NCBI RefSeq assembly: GCF_019311235.1
Contig: NZ_JAHWDF010000012.1
Location: 1 to 64,000, forward strand
Source of the DNA: Mesonia aestuariivivens
Lineage (GTDB): Bacteria; Bacteroidota; Bacteroidia; Flavobacteriales; Flavobacteriaceae
Length of the DNA: 64,000 nucleotides
Direction: 5' to 3'
This document shows, piece by piece, positions 47,150 to 56,130 of this stretch. Under the pieces are notes generated by a model, which was given only the letters and a program-made list of their open reading frames with translations, searched no databases and was not told where the DNA came from. A program made the translations under genes and the position numbers. The stretch's first letter is position 1, and each line of letters opens with the position of its first letter.

Positions 47150-48067
47150 ATGGATATATTTTCATTTGGAGTTCACTTTACAGACGAAAAAAGTTGTCGG
47201 TTGCATTTTAAAGAGCAGCGAGACAAAGAAGGGGTGTTATGCAATCGATGTGGATCTACCGATCATTATTGGCTTCAAAATAAATGGAGCTACCAGTGTA
47301 AGTCTTGTGCGGCTAGGATTTCTTTGCGAAGTGGCACTGTCCTGGAGAGTTCCAAGTTATCCTTTATGATCTGGTATAAAACCATTTTTCTTTTAAGCAC
47401 TACAAAAAAAGGGTTTTCCAGTAAGGAGATCCAACGGCAACTTGGCCTGAAGCGTTACGAGCCGGTATGGGCAATGGTTCATAAACTCCGAAAAGCAATG
47501 GGAAAAAGAGATGAACGCTATACCTTGGAAGGTATGATTGAAATGGATGAAGGTTATTTTACCATTGAGGCAAGCAAGCACGAGCACAAAACTCAGAAAG
47601 CCGGCCGTGGCAGCAAAACAAAATCCAATGTTATGGTATTGGCTGAAAGTACTGTACTCAAGGATATCGATACTGGTAAAGTTGATAGGCAAAGCAGGTA
47701 TTTTAAGGCAAAAGTCCTGGAGGATCACAAAGCTGAAGGAACTGACCACACATTGAAACAGGCAATTGATGAAGAACAAGTTATTGTTTTTACACATAAA
47801 AGCACCTCCTATCTTGATATAGCAGATTATGTAGAACTACATATTACTGAAAAATCAAACGAGAAAATCACCAAAGAAACACTTAAATGGGTACACATTG
47901 CCATTAGTAATGCAAAGCGTAATTTCGCTGGAACCTACCATAAAATCAAGAAGAAATACCTGCAATTATATCTCAATGAGTTCGTTTATAAGTTAAATAG
48001 ACGGTATTTTGGGGATAAAATATTTGACAGGTTAGTCATAGCAAGCATTACAGCAACTGGACATTAA
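47150..48067 (+). CDS. IS1595-family transposase, with a catalytic Asp apparently replaced by His
   Basis: From the ATG at 47150 the protein has 305 residues starting MDIFSFGVHFTDEKSCRLHF, the usual IS1595 opening; the earlier ATG (47108) would place the -7 element inside the gene. A zinc ribbon follows (CNRC, CKSC). The DDE-type core shows the first Asp in IEMDEGYF and the C-terminal ISNAKRNFAGTYHKI and YLNEFVYKLNRR blocks. At the second catalytic position, where the family has TD before a [S/K]xxY segment, this copy reads FTHKSTSY (His codon at 47795-47797). The frame is otherwise open. The copy may be inactive. Confidence 0.88.
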   Translation: MDIFSFGVHFTDEKSCRLHFKEQRDKEGVLCNRCGSTDHYWLQNKWSYQCKSCAARISLRSGTVLESSKLSFMIWYKTIFLLSTTKKGFSSKEIQRQLGLKRYEPVWAMVHKLRKAMGKRDERYTLEGMIEMDEGYFTIEASKHEHKTQKAGRGSKTKSNVMVLAESTVLKDIDTGKVDRQSRYFKAKVLEDHKAEGTDHTLKQAIDEEQVIVFTHKSTSYLDIADYVELHITEKSNEKITKETLKWVHIAISNAKRNFAGTYHKIKKKYLQLYLNEFVYKLNRRYFGDKIFDRLVIASITATGH

Positions 48068-48079
48068 ACGGATATACAA

Positions 48080-48087
48080 ATTATTTT
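48080..48087. repeat. Target site duplication, right
   Basis: Second copy of ATTATTTT, next to the right inverted repeat of the IS1595 element. Confidence 0.8.
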
Positions 48088-48103
48088 TAATAAAAACAAT
48101 ATT

Positions 48104-48847
48104 ATGAAACATATACACCTATTATCTATATTTACAGCCATTTTAATTTTAAGTAATTCAGCTGACTGTCAAGTGATGTCATTAGAGAACCATCAAGATT
48201 TAGCTATATTTTCCAATATGAATGCGGAAAGAGACAAACTAATGGTTGATGGTAAATTCGTTAACACTTCAGTAATTCAAGGATCTCCGTATTTAGAAGA
48301 TAAATTTAAAAATGGAGCTATAAAAAACTTACAAAATGATAAAATTATAACAACGAATTTAAGGTATAGAATATTTGATGATATGTTCGAAATACAAGCC
48401 AACTCAGATTCAGAAGAATTATCAGTATTAAAAAGATCAAAAAATTATTCAATTAAAATAAATAATAAATCCTTCGTATTTGTGGAAAATTTTCCAATAA
48501 AAATGAAAGGTGTTTATAATGGTTATGTATTAATTTTATCTAATAATAATGACCCTAAAGACGGCGTAGTTCTATATAAAAGAATCATACAACAATATAT
48601 TGAAGCAAAAAAGAAGGCTAATAGTTATTCTAATTCTAAATCTAGATTAGTTAATGAAGAGTATTATTTTATAGCAATAGATGATAAAATTTTACAAATA
48701 GAACCGAATAGAAAGAAAGCTGCCGATGCTTTCCCTAATCATAATAGTAAACTTGATAAATACATTAAAGATAATAAAATAAAATTTAGAGGTAATGATG
48801 AAGAATCAGATCTAATTAAATTGGTTGAGTATTACAATACGCTTTAA
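48104..48847 (+). CDS. Hypothetical secreted protein, 247 aa
   Basis: I do not recognise this protein. A signal peptide ends near SADCQV; the mature part is hydrophilic, lysine- and asparagine-rich, and contains repeated strands (ITTNLRYRIFDDMFEIQA, KNYSIKINNKSFVFVENFPI). No lipobox, type IX C-terminal signal or membrane segment is seen. Before the IS insertion it would have stood about 49 bases downstream of mscS and could have been its operon partner; now the IS separates them. The 3' end meets tsaB with no gap. Confidence 0.65.
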   Translation: MKHIHLLSIFTAILILSNSADCQVMSLENHQDLAIFSNMNAERDKLMVDGKFVNTSVIQGSPYLEDKFKNGAIKNLQNDKIITTNLRYRIFDDMFEIQANSDSEELSVLKRSKNYSIKINNKSFVFVENFPIKMKGVYNGYVLILSNNNDPKDGVVLYKRIIQQYIEAKKKANSYSNSKSRLVNEEYYFIAIDDKILQIEPNRKKAADAFPNHNSKLDKYIKDNKIKFRGNDEESDLIKLVEYYNTL

Positions 48848-49516
48848 TTACTTACGATTAACAACAAAGTCTTTTAAATAATAAGGCTCAAAATAAGCGA
48901 CATCTTCGGTGTCGCTTATTTTATATTTATGCTCTGCTAACTTTACCATTTCTTTTGCAGAAGGCAAAGTATCTATAAAAAAAGCATTTTTTACCGAACA
49001 AATTTCTTTAAATTTCTCGACGCCATTTCCTATAAAATAAACTGGGTAAAAATTACTAAAGTAACTTTCAAAAGAATTTTCTTCTAAGACCTTGGCTTCA
49101 ACAGGTGATATTAGTTGCTTTTCTGAAGAATAAACAGCCATATAAACTTCCATTCTTCTTGCATCTAACATAGGCACAATTACCTCTTCTGCCTTTGCTT
49201 GTACTTGATGTGCTAAAGCTTCTAAGGTTGAAATCGCTAATAATGGAATATCTAAATTGTAACACAAGCCTTTTGCCGCAGAAACACCAATACGTAAACC
49301 CGTGTAAGAACCAGGACCTTTACTTACTGAAACCGCATCTAAATCTTTCAGCGCTAATTTTGCTTCAGTTAAAACTTCATTTATAAATACATGAAGTTTT
49401 TCAGCATGTGAATAACCTCCTTTTTTATCTTCTTTTATCGCTACAATTTCTCCATTAATCCCTAACGCAACAGAACAATTAGTCGTAGTTGTCTCTAAAC
49501 TTAATATGGTAGCCAA
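48848..49516 (-). CDS. tsaB: tRNA N6-threonylcarbamoyladenosine biosynthesis protein TsaB
   Basis: A 222-residue protein of the TsaB type: N-terminal ILSLETTTTNCSVAL, the loop GPGSYTGLRIGVSAAKGL, and MLDARRMEVYMAVY. TsaB dimerises with TsaD and is needed for t6A modification of tRNAs reading ANN codons. It converges with the orphan secreted gene with no intervening bases and is 24 bases after the TolC-type gene in transcription order. Confidence 0.95.
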   Translation of the reverse strand: MATILSLETTTTNCSVALGINGEIVAIKEDKKGGYSHAEKLHVFINEVLTEAKLALKDLDAVSVSKGPGSYTGLRIGVSAAKGLCYNLDIPLLAISTLEALAHQVQAKAEEVIVPMLDARRMEVYMAVYSSEKQLISPVEAKVLEENSFESYFSNFYPVYFIGNGVEKFKEICSVKNAFFIDTLPSAKEMVKLAEHKYKISDTEDVAYFEPYYLKDFVVNRK

Positions 49517-49540
49517 AATTTATTTATTTAAATGAATATT

Positions 49541-50875
49541 TTATAATTTAAGATCTTCGGGATTTACTCCAAAATACAATTCTAATACTTTTAATTTAAA
49601 AATATAATCGTATTTAGCTTGATTCACATTTACTTTAGTGTTATCTAAGCGTTGTTTAGATTGACTAAAATCAAACGCATTAGTTAAGCCTACCTCGTAT
49701 CTGTCGGTTGCATATTCAAAAGCAAGTTTTTGAGATTCTAAAGCAGATAAAGCTGCCTCATAGGCTTCTGCAGATCCTTTTGCATCTACATAAGCTTGAT
49801 AAACATTAGACTCTAAATCTAGCTTTGCTTGCTCTAATTGGTATTCTGAACGTTCAAAATTAATTCTATTTCTTTTTACATTTGTTCTCACAGAAAGTCC
49901 ATTAAAAATAGGAACGCTTAGTTGCAAGCCATAACCTAAACCATCATTTTGCCATAATTGATCTGTAAAATTTCTATTTAAGAAGTCATTATCAGAATAC
50001 CTGGTATTGTAATTAAAAAAAGCAGATAAAGTTGGGTAATAAGAGCCTTTAGCTATTTGTACATCTTTCTTTGCTAATTCAACATTTTTTTCTGCGATTT
50101 TAACTTCTGGACGTTCTTGTTGAGCTTTTTGTATAATTTCTTGCGGAGATAAATTAGCTATATCTGTAGAAATAATTTCATAACCTTCATCTACAATTTG
50201 AAAATTTTCATACTCTTTTACTAATAATAATTGCGCTAGACTGATGAGTGAAATTTTTACATTGTTTTCTGCAACTAAAATTTGTTGTCGCTCATTAGCA
50301 TTAGTGGCTTTAATTTCTAATAAATCTCCCTGCGGTAATGTTCCCGCATCTACTAAATCTTGTGTACGTGTTAACTGTTTATTAGTGATTTCATTTTGAG
50401 ATTTTATAGATTTTAGATTTGCTTTGTTCAAGAGTACTTGCAGGTAAGAATTAGCTACCGCCAATGCGATATCACTCTCCATTTTCTCTAATTTATATTG
50501 GCTAGCCAATTGGGATAACTTAGCTCTTTGCAGTTGCCTAACATTTCTAAGGCCATTAAAAAGCGTTAAATTAGAAGACACTCCAGTGGTAAAAGAAGAA
50601 AATATGTCGTTTTCAAACTGGTTGGTGGTTGGGTTAATACTAGAACCCGTATTTGTAGTATAAGAGGCTGAACCGTTTAAACTAGGAATTAAATTACCTA
50701 TCGCATCCATTTTATCTAAATCTGCTGAGGCTACATCTAACTGCGACTGTTTTACAGAAATATTATGCTCTAAAGCGTAGGTGACACATTCTTCTAAAGT
50801 CCACTTTTTAGCTTCTTGCGCTGAAGCTGAAAAGACAAAACCAAAAACTAAGGCTATGATTGTTATTTTTTTCAT
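49541..50875 (-). CDS. TolC-family outer membrane efflux protein
   Basis: A 444-residue outer membrane channel with signal peptide ending SASAQE. The repeated coiled-coil halves of TolC are visible (KWTLEECVTYALEHNISVKQSQLDV near the start and SAPIF-type VPIFNGLSVRTNVKRN near residue 325). It forms the outer membrane duct for the membrane fusion protein and ABC exporter encoded directly upstream. Confidence 0.93.
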   Translation of the reverse strand: MKKITIIALVFGFVFSASAQEAKKWTLEECVTYALEHNISVKQSQLDVASADLDKMDAIGNLIPSLNGSASYTTNTGSSINPTTNQFENDIFSSFTTGVSSNLTLFNGLRNVRQLQRAKLSQLASQYKLEKMESDIALAVANSYLQVLLNKANLKSIKSQNEITNKQLTRTQDLVDAGTLPQGDLLEIKATNANERQQILVAENNVKISLISLAQLLLVKEYENFQIVDEGYEIISTDIANLSPQEIIQKAQQERPEVKIAEKNVELAKKDVQIAKGSYYPTLSAFFNYNTRYSDNDFLNRNFTDQLWQNDGLGYGLQLSVPIFNGLSVRTNVKRNRINFERSEYQLEQAKLDLESNVYQAYVDAKGSAEAYEAALSALESQKLAFEYATDRYEVGLTNAFDFSQSKQRLDNTKVNVNQAKYDYIFKLKVLELYFGVNPEDLKL

Positions 50876-50923
50876 CAGATTGATGTATTTCTAATTTGTA
50901 GTGCTACTCGAATTTAGCAAAGA

Positions 50924-52039
50924 TTATTTATCAAAGTTTTTAACTGGTTTCACTTCATTCCAAACCTTGATTTCATCATCTTTAGAAATTCCGCTTTTTA
51001 TTTCAACATAAATTCCATCACTTAAGCCTAATTCTACTTCTCTTCTTTCAAATTTTTGTTCACCAACTTTCACCTCTACATAAGGTTCTTGTGTTTTTGA
51101 GTCAAACTGTAATAAAGATTCTTTTACCGCTAAAACATCGTCAGCGCGATCTAAAATAATAGATGCATTTGCACTTAAACCTGAACGAATAAATATACTG
51201 TCCTTGTTTTTTAGAGTTCCTTCAATTTCAAACTGAATAGCTCCGTTTTCATCAATTCCTTTAGGAGCAATATAATCGAGTACTGCATCAAATTTCTTAT
51301 CTTCAATTGCTCCGATGGTGATTTCTAGTGGCAAATCTTCTGTAATTTTCCCCACTTCAGATTCATCTACTTTACCTTTAAAAATCATTTTATCTGTATT
51401 GGCTAAAGTAGCAATTGTAGTTCCTTCATTAAAGTTATTAGATTCTATAACTTGATTTCCTTCTTTTACTGGAACATCTAAAACCATCCCAGAAATTGTA
51501 GCTTTAATTTGTGTGTTAGCGGTAGCTCCTACACCACTAGCCGTTCCTGTTTTTACAATTTCATAAGTTTGTCTCGCTGCATCGTAGGTTTGCTGTGCTT
51601 GTTTGTAAGCTACTTCAGCTTGATCAAAATCATTGGCAGAAATGACGCCTTTATCAAAAAGTTCTTTTTGACGATTGTACATTTTAGTTTGATTATCTAA
51701 AGCGATTTTAGCTGAAGTTATTTGATTTTTACTACTCGCTAAATTAGATACATTAGGCACCACTTTTAACTGAGCAATAAGATCATTAACTTTAATTTGA
51801 TCTCCTGCTTCAATATAAATTTTATCGATAATACCAGGAATATTTGGCTTAATTAAAATTTCTTCTTTAGGCACAATGCTACCCGTAGCAACCGTTTGCT
51901 TCACTATGGTTTGAGTAGTTGGTTTTTCGGTTTGATAAACCACTGGATTTTCTTGATTTTTTTGATACACGTAGTATAAAGCACCTCCAAAACCGATAAC
52001 GATAACAAGTAAAATGATTACGGTAAAAACTCTTTTCAT
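50924..52039 (-). CDS. Membrane fusion protein, HlyD/MacA type
   Basis: A 371-residue periplasmic adaptor anchored by an N-terminal membrane helix (VIILLVIVIGFGGALYYVY). It has lipoyl-like halves (IVPKEEILIKPNIPGIIDKIYIEAGDQIKVND and the second half beginning KATISGMVLDVPVKEGNQV) around a coiled coil, then a beta-barrel domain. It bridges the inner membrane exporter and TolC. It is the third of four connected layers of this export system. Confidence 0.93.
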   Translation of the reverse strand: MKRVFTVIILLVIVIGFGGALYYVYQKNQENPVVYQTEKPTTQTIVKQTVATGSIVPKEEILIKPNIPGIIDKIYIEAGDQIKVNDLIAQLKVVPNVSNLASSKNQITSAKIALDNQTKMYNRQKELFDKGVISANDFDQAEVAYKQAQQTYDAARQTYEIVKTGTASGVGATANTQIKATISGMVLDVPVKEGNQVIESNNFNEGTTIATLANTDKMIFKGKVDESEVGKITEDLPLEITIGAIEDKKFDAVLDYIAPKGIDENGAIQFEIEGTLKNKDSIFIRSGLSANASIILDRADDVLAVKESLLQFDSKTQEPYVEVKVGEQKFERREVELGLSDGIYVEIKSGISKDDEIKVWNEVKPVKNFDK

Positions 52040-52068
52040 CTCTATTTTGATTGAATTATGTTCTAATT

Positions 52069-53334
52069 TTATTCTGTTCTTAAAGCATCTACAGGCTTAA
52101 TTCTAATGGCATTTTGCGCAGGTATTAATCCTGCTAATAAACCTGAAATAACCAATATTAATAACGCTATTATAATTACACCTATATTCACACTCGGGTT
52201 AACAAACATCATTTTTGAAGAATCTATAGAGTCTAATAATGTATTTACTCCCCACAACACTAGTGTTGCGAATATAATACCTGCCATACCTGAAATTATG
52301 GTTAGCACAATAGATTCCATTAAAATTTGCCCTCTGATTGTTCCTGGAGTTGCCCCCAAAGCTCTTCTCACTCCTATCTCATTAGTACGTTCTTTTACGA
52401 CAATAAGCATAATATTACTAATGCCTATTATACCAGAAAGCAACACTAAAACCCCTACAAAATAAGCAACAGCATTTAAAGCTGTAAATAAGCCTGTAAT
52501 TTTATTAAACTCTTGGTATAAATCAAAGTTACCAACCGCTCTATCGTCTTTAGGATCTATGTTATGACGCTTTTTTATTACATTGAAAACTTCTGATTTT
52601 AAACTGGTAATAGAATGATTGTCGTCTGCGGTAATGGCCATCCAACCTACGACATCTCCCATATTAAATGCTTGAGAAAATGTCGTGAAAGGTACATAGA
52701 TTTCTTTTTGCGCTTCTTCTACACTACCGCCACCGCCACCTTTTTTAGAGTAAGTGCCTATTACTTGAAAGTTAACTCCGTTTACTTTAATGTAAGAACC
52801 TAAAACTTCTTCATGAGCATCATACATGGTACTTTTTACAGATTCTCCAATAACAGCTACTTTCCGTTTTTCTTTAAGATCATTCTGATTTAAAAATCTA
52901 CCAGAAGTAATATTCATGGGTTGCTGATTAATAATTTCTGGATAATCGCCATAAACATTAAACGCACCAGATTTTAAACCTCTCACTACGTTATTATTAC
53001 CTCCAAAACCACCTAACTGGTTTCTTGGAGAAACAAATCGCAATCCATTTACATTATCTTTAATAGCCTGAACATCACCTTTTTTAAAATTATAACTTCT
53101 TCCTTTAGGCATACCTTTATACGACTTAGAAGTAGACTGAGCCCACATAAACATAGAGTTAGTAGCCATACCACCAAACCCTTGTTTAATTCCGTTCTCT
53201 AAGCCTTTTCCTGCCGCTAACAAGATTACCAAAATGAAGATACCCCAAAGCACTCCAAAAGAAGTCATCAACGTTCTAAACCAATTGGCACTTAACGATT
53301 CTAATATTTCATTCCAAGTATCTCTGCTAAACAT
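52069..53334 (-). CDS. MacB-type ABC exporter permease, copy 2
   Basis: A 421-residue permease with one N-terminal transmembrane helix, a periplasmic MacB core domain and three C-terminal helices. Typical features are SLSANWFRTLMTSFGVLWGIF at the start, IGISNIMLIVVKERTNEIGVRRALGATP before the last helices, and AIRIKPVDALRTE at the end. It starts 1 base after the previous permease, so the two are co-translated or at least tightly coupled. Confidence 0.93.
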   Translation of the reverse strand: MFSRDTWNEILESLSANWFRTLMTSFGVLWGIFILVILLAAGKGLENGIKQGFGGMATNSMFMWAQSTSKSYKGMPKGRSYNFKKGDVQAIKDNVNGLRFVSPRNQLGGFGGNNNVVRGLKSGAFNVYGDYPEIINQQPMNITSGRFLNQNDLKEKRKVAVIGESVKSTMYDAHEEVLGSYIKVNGVNFQVIGTYSKKGGGGGSVEEAQKEIYVPFTTFSQAFNMGDVVGWMAITADDNHSITSLKSEVFNVIKKRHNIDPKDDRAVGNFDLYQEFNKITGLFTALNAVAYFVGVLVLLSGIIGISNIMLIVVKERTNEIGVRRALGATPGTIRGQILMESIVLTIISGMAGIIFATLVLWGVNTLLDSIDSSKMMFVNPSVNIGVIIIALLILVISGLLAGLIPAQNAIRIKPVDALRTE

Positions 53335-53335
53335 A

Positions 53336-54583
53336 TTACTCGTCTCTTAATGCTACAATTGGCTTTATTCTAGAAGCTCTCCACGCTGGAAAAAAACCAG
53401 CAATTGCTCCTGCAAAAATTAAAATAAAAACTGTTGAAACTGCTACTTGAAAATTTACAGTAGGATTGCTAATAAAATCTGTTTCTACCATAGGTCCAAC
53501 AAATTCTAATAAAAGCATTCCAAAAAGCAAACCAAAAAAGCCTGCAATAGTAGTTACAAACACAGACTCATGTAAAATCATTCCCACTACAGAAAGTGGT
53601 TGTGCCCCTAAAGCTTTTCTAATTCCTATTTCTTTGGTACGTTCTTTTACGATAATAAGCATAATATTACTTACTCCAACAACTCCTGCTAATATGGTAG
53701 CAATCCCTACAAACCAGAAAAACAACCTGATATTACGCATCATATCATAAACATTTTTCATGTTTTCTAATGAGTTATTAATATCGATAGCGCTCTCATC
53801 TTCTGGTGCAATAGTATGTGCTTCTTTTAATTGCTTTTCTAATTTATCTGTAAATGCTTTAGATGTTTTTACTGCTTGTTCAAAATTATCTTCTTGTGGC
53901 AAAGTGAAAGCTAAACTACCTACATCTTGACCTGCTCCAAATACTTTTTGAGCTGTACTTAACGGAACAAATACCCTCGATTCTTCTCTTTCTCCTCCCG
54001 GATCTGTATAAACACCCACAACTTTAAATAAAATACCTTGAACTTCTATACTTTTACCTATGGCAGATTTTTTATCTTTAAATAAATCTTTATAGACTTT
54101 TAAGCCAATCACAGCTATTTTTTCGTAGCGTTTATTATCTGCATAATTTATAAACCTACCATCTGTAAGGGTTGCACTTTCTAAAAACTGATAATCTGGC
54201 AAAACGCCTTCTACGCGATAGCTACCAGATTCATTTTTATAATTAACTAAACCACCCCATATTCTATATATACTAGATTTATACTCTAATTGATCTTGAT
54301 ATTTTCTATCTATTAAATCGTAATCATTATTTGTTAATTGAATATCTCGGCCTGGATTTAAGCCTTTATATTCTATAGAGGTAGCGCCCGTCCATACAGA
54401 TATTCTATTAGCTGCATCTCTTTGAAATTGTTGCTGTACCCCATTTTGCATTCCTGTACTTACACCTAAGAGTATAACCAAAATAAAAATACCTGAAGCT
54501 ACAGAAACTCCTGTTAAGAAAGTTCTTAGCTTATTTTTTCTAATGGTTTCAAATATTTCTTCCCAGCGTTCTAGATTAAACAT
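53336..54583 (-). CDS. MacB-type ABC exporter permease, copy 1
   Basis: A 415-residue permease of the same layout: MFNLERWEEIFETIRKNKLRTFLTG at the start, GVSNIMLIIVKERTKEIGIRKALGAQP and the final helices ending ASRIKPIVALRDE. The two permeases are diverged (not a recent duplication) and probably form a heterodimer with the single ATPase encoded by the overlapping upstream gene (8-base overlap). Confidence 0.93.
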   Translation of the reverse strand: MFNLERWEEIFETIRKNKLRTFLTGVSVASGIFILVILLGVSTGMQNGVQQQFQRDAANRISVWTGATSIEYKGLNPGRDIQLTNNDYDLIDRKYQDQLEYKSSIYRIWGGLVNYKNESGSYRVEGVLPDYQFLESATLTDGRFINYADNKRYEKIAVIGLKVYKDLFKDKKSAIGKSIEVQGILFKVVGVYTDPGGEREESRVFVPLSTAQKVFGAGQDVGSLAFTLPQEDNFEQAVKTSKAFTDKLEKQLKEAHTIAPEDESAIDINNSLENMKNVYDMMRNIRLFFWFVGIATILAGVVGVSNIMLIIVKERTKEIGIRKALGAQPLSVVGMILHESVFVTTIAGFFGLLFGMLLLEFVGPMVETDFISNPTVNFQVAVSTVFILIFAGAIAGFFPAWRASRIKPIVALRDE

Positions 54584-55277
54584 TCTCTATAGCTCTAACT
54601 TGATTTACGTATGAATCGTCTATAATCAATCCGTCTTTTAGGTTTACGATTCGCTTTGTCATATGGGCAATATCATCTTCGTGGGTTACCACCAAGATAG
54701 TTTTTCCTTCATCATTAATGCCCTGTATCAAGTCCATCACCTCGTAAGAAGTTTTTGTATCTAAGGCTCCCGTAGGCTCATCTGCTAGTAAAACTTTAGG
54801 CTCACTAGCTAAAGCTCGCGCTATGGCAACTCTTTGCTTTTGACCACCAGAAAGTTCATTAGGCAAGTGATTTGCCCAATCTGCTAAACCTACTTTTTCT
54901 AAATAAGCAAAAGACTTATCCATACGTTCTTTCCTACCTACTCCCTGATAATATAGAGGAAGGGCAACGTTATCTAAAGCAGATTTATAATTTATAAGAT
55001 TGAAAGACTGAAAAATAAAACCCAAAAATTTATTCCGGTACTTGGCCGCAACTTTTTCATTTAAGTTTTTAATAGGGAAATTATCTAAGGTATATGTGCC
55101 TTCATCGGCTTCATCTAACATTCCCAGAATATTTAACAATGTAGATTTACCTGAACCTGAAGAGCCCATAATTGAAACCAATTCTCCTTCTTTTACACTG
55201 AAGTTAATTCCTTTTAATACGTGAAGCGAACTTGCTCCTGTTTTATAAGATTTGTGAAGGTCTTTTATTTCAATCAT
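54576..55277 (-). CDS. ABC exporter ATPase, MacB/LolD type
   Basis: A 233-residue ATPase: Walker A GSSGSGKST, Q-loop region FQSFNLI, signature LSGGQKQRVAIARAL, Walker B VLLADEPTGALD, and the switch His in VVTHEDDIA. It powers the two MacB-type permeases. A MacAB-TolC system of this kind exports peptides, lipoproteins or toxic compounds; substrate unknown. It is first in a five-gene run (ATPase, two permeases, fusion protein, TolC). Confidence 0.95.
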   Translation of the reverse strand: MIEIKDLHKSYKTGASSLHVLKGINFSVKEGELVSIMGSSGSGKSTLLNILGMLDEADEGTYTLDNFPIKNLNEKVAAKYRNKFLGFIFQSFNLINYKSALDNVALPLYYQGVGRKERMDKSFAYLEKVGLADWANHLPNELSGGQKQRVAIARALASEPKVLLADEPTGALDTKTSYEVMDLIQGINDEGKTILVVTHEDDIAHMTKRIVNLKDGLIIDDSYVNQVRAIENV

Positions 55278-55373
55278 AAATGCGTAAATTTTACTTAACG
55301 GAAGTATTTACACATATGACTATAAAATTTGCTTATTGTTACATTAGTATATGTTAAAATTAACATTTTTAAT

Positions 55374-55595
55374 TTAAGAAGCTTTTTTCAGCATTCTATA
55401 GATAAAAAACGCAACCCCGCCTATGAGTATATAAGGCCATACCATTAAGTAAACAATTCCATCATTTATAGCTTCTGCAGCACCACCATCTGCTTCACTT
55501 TCTAGCACCGCTCTACACATCGCGCATTGTGCTGTTGTTAGTTGTGGCACAAGACTTAAAAGAAACAAAAACGATATTTTTTGAAATAATTTCAT
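55374..55595 (-). CDS. Small CxxC membrane protein of the oxidase operon
   Basis: A 73-residue protein with signal peptide ending TTAQ, then CAMC immediately at the mature N-terminus (in QCAMCRAVLESEADGG), and one transmembrane helix (YLMVWPYILIGGVAFFIYRML). It has no named domain that I know. It is 1 base from the DUF420 gene and is last in an operon with SCO and cytochrome oxidase genes. The CxxC facing the periplasm suggests metal or haem handling in oxidase assembly; this is inference. Confidence 0.75.
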   Translation of the reverse strand: MKLFQKISFLFLLSLVPQLTTAQCAMCRAVLESEADGGAAEAINDGIVYLMVWPYILIGGVAFFIYRMLKKAS

Positions 55596-55596
55596 C

Positions 55597-56130
55597 TTAA
55601 TAATAAGGCATCATAAACAAATATACTAATACTCCAGTAATTGCAACATACAACCAAACAGGAAATGTCCAACGTGCAATTTTTCTATGCTTTTCATATT
55701 CTTTAGTTAAACCTCTATACATAGTGAACAGCACTAAAGGAACAATAATAGCAGAAAGTGCTATATGAGTAATTAATATAAAGAAATAAAGAGGTCTTAA
55801 AAAACCTTCACCGCCAAAAGGAACAGGATCGTTACTTATTTTTGAAATAACATAACTCACTAAAAATATAGCAGACAAACAAAATGCTGAGATCATAGAG
55901 TTTCTATGCATTTTCATATTTCCTTTTCGAATAAAGAAAAAACCCATCATTAATAAAATTGCTGTTAGCGCATTCAAAATGGCATGAAAGAGAGGAAATG
56001 TACCTAACTCTATTCCTAAAAAATTATACCGTTCTGGCAAATTCATTAATACTAAAACAATTATCGGCACTAAAACCGAAAGTATCACGATTATAGGAAC
56101 AGCTACTTTATCTTTTCTTAATTCAGTCAT
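55597..56130 (-). CDS. DUF420 membrane protein
   Basis: A 177-residue protein with about five hydrophobic segments; YNFLGIELGTFPLFHAILNALTAILLMMG and RKGNMKMHRNSMISAF have the histidines typical of DUF420. In other bacteria related proteins (CtaM) help assemble haem-copper oxidases. Its start overlaps the SCO gene by 8 bases, so it is co-transcribed with it. Confidence 0.88.
   Translation of the reverse strand: MTELRKDKVAVPIIVILSVLVPIIVLVLMNLPERYNFLGIELGTFPLFHAILNALTAILLMMGFFFIRKGNMKMHRNSMISAFCLSAIFLVSYVISKISNDPVPFGGEGFLRPLYFFILITHIALSAIIVPLVLFTMYRGLTKEYEKHRKIARWTFPVWLYVAITGVLVYLFMMPYY

Larger units (their letters stand above)
47081..48079 (+). mobile_element. IS1595-family insertion sequence, 999 bp
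   Basis: The ends are imperfect inverted repeats: left TTGCATGTCCGTAAATATTC, right (read inward) TTGTATATCCGTTTAATGTC; the first twelve bases differ at two positions. Both ends are flanked by the same 8-bp ATTATTTT. Inside is a single transposase gene. The intact target duplication suggests a fairly recent insertion, between the mscS gene and an orphan secreted-protein gene. Confidence 0.85.

Noticed and set aside
47393-47797. Minus-strand ORF inside the IS1595 transposase
   Set aside because: Lies fully within the transposase coding region with no promoter or recognisable domain; treated as a shadow frame.
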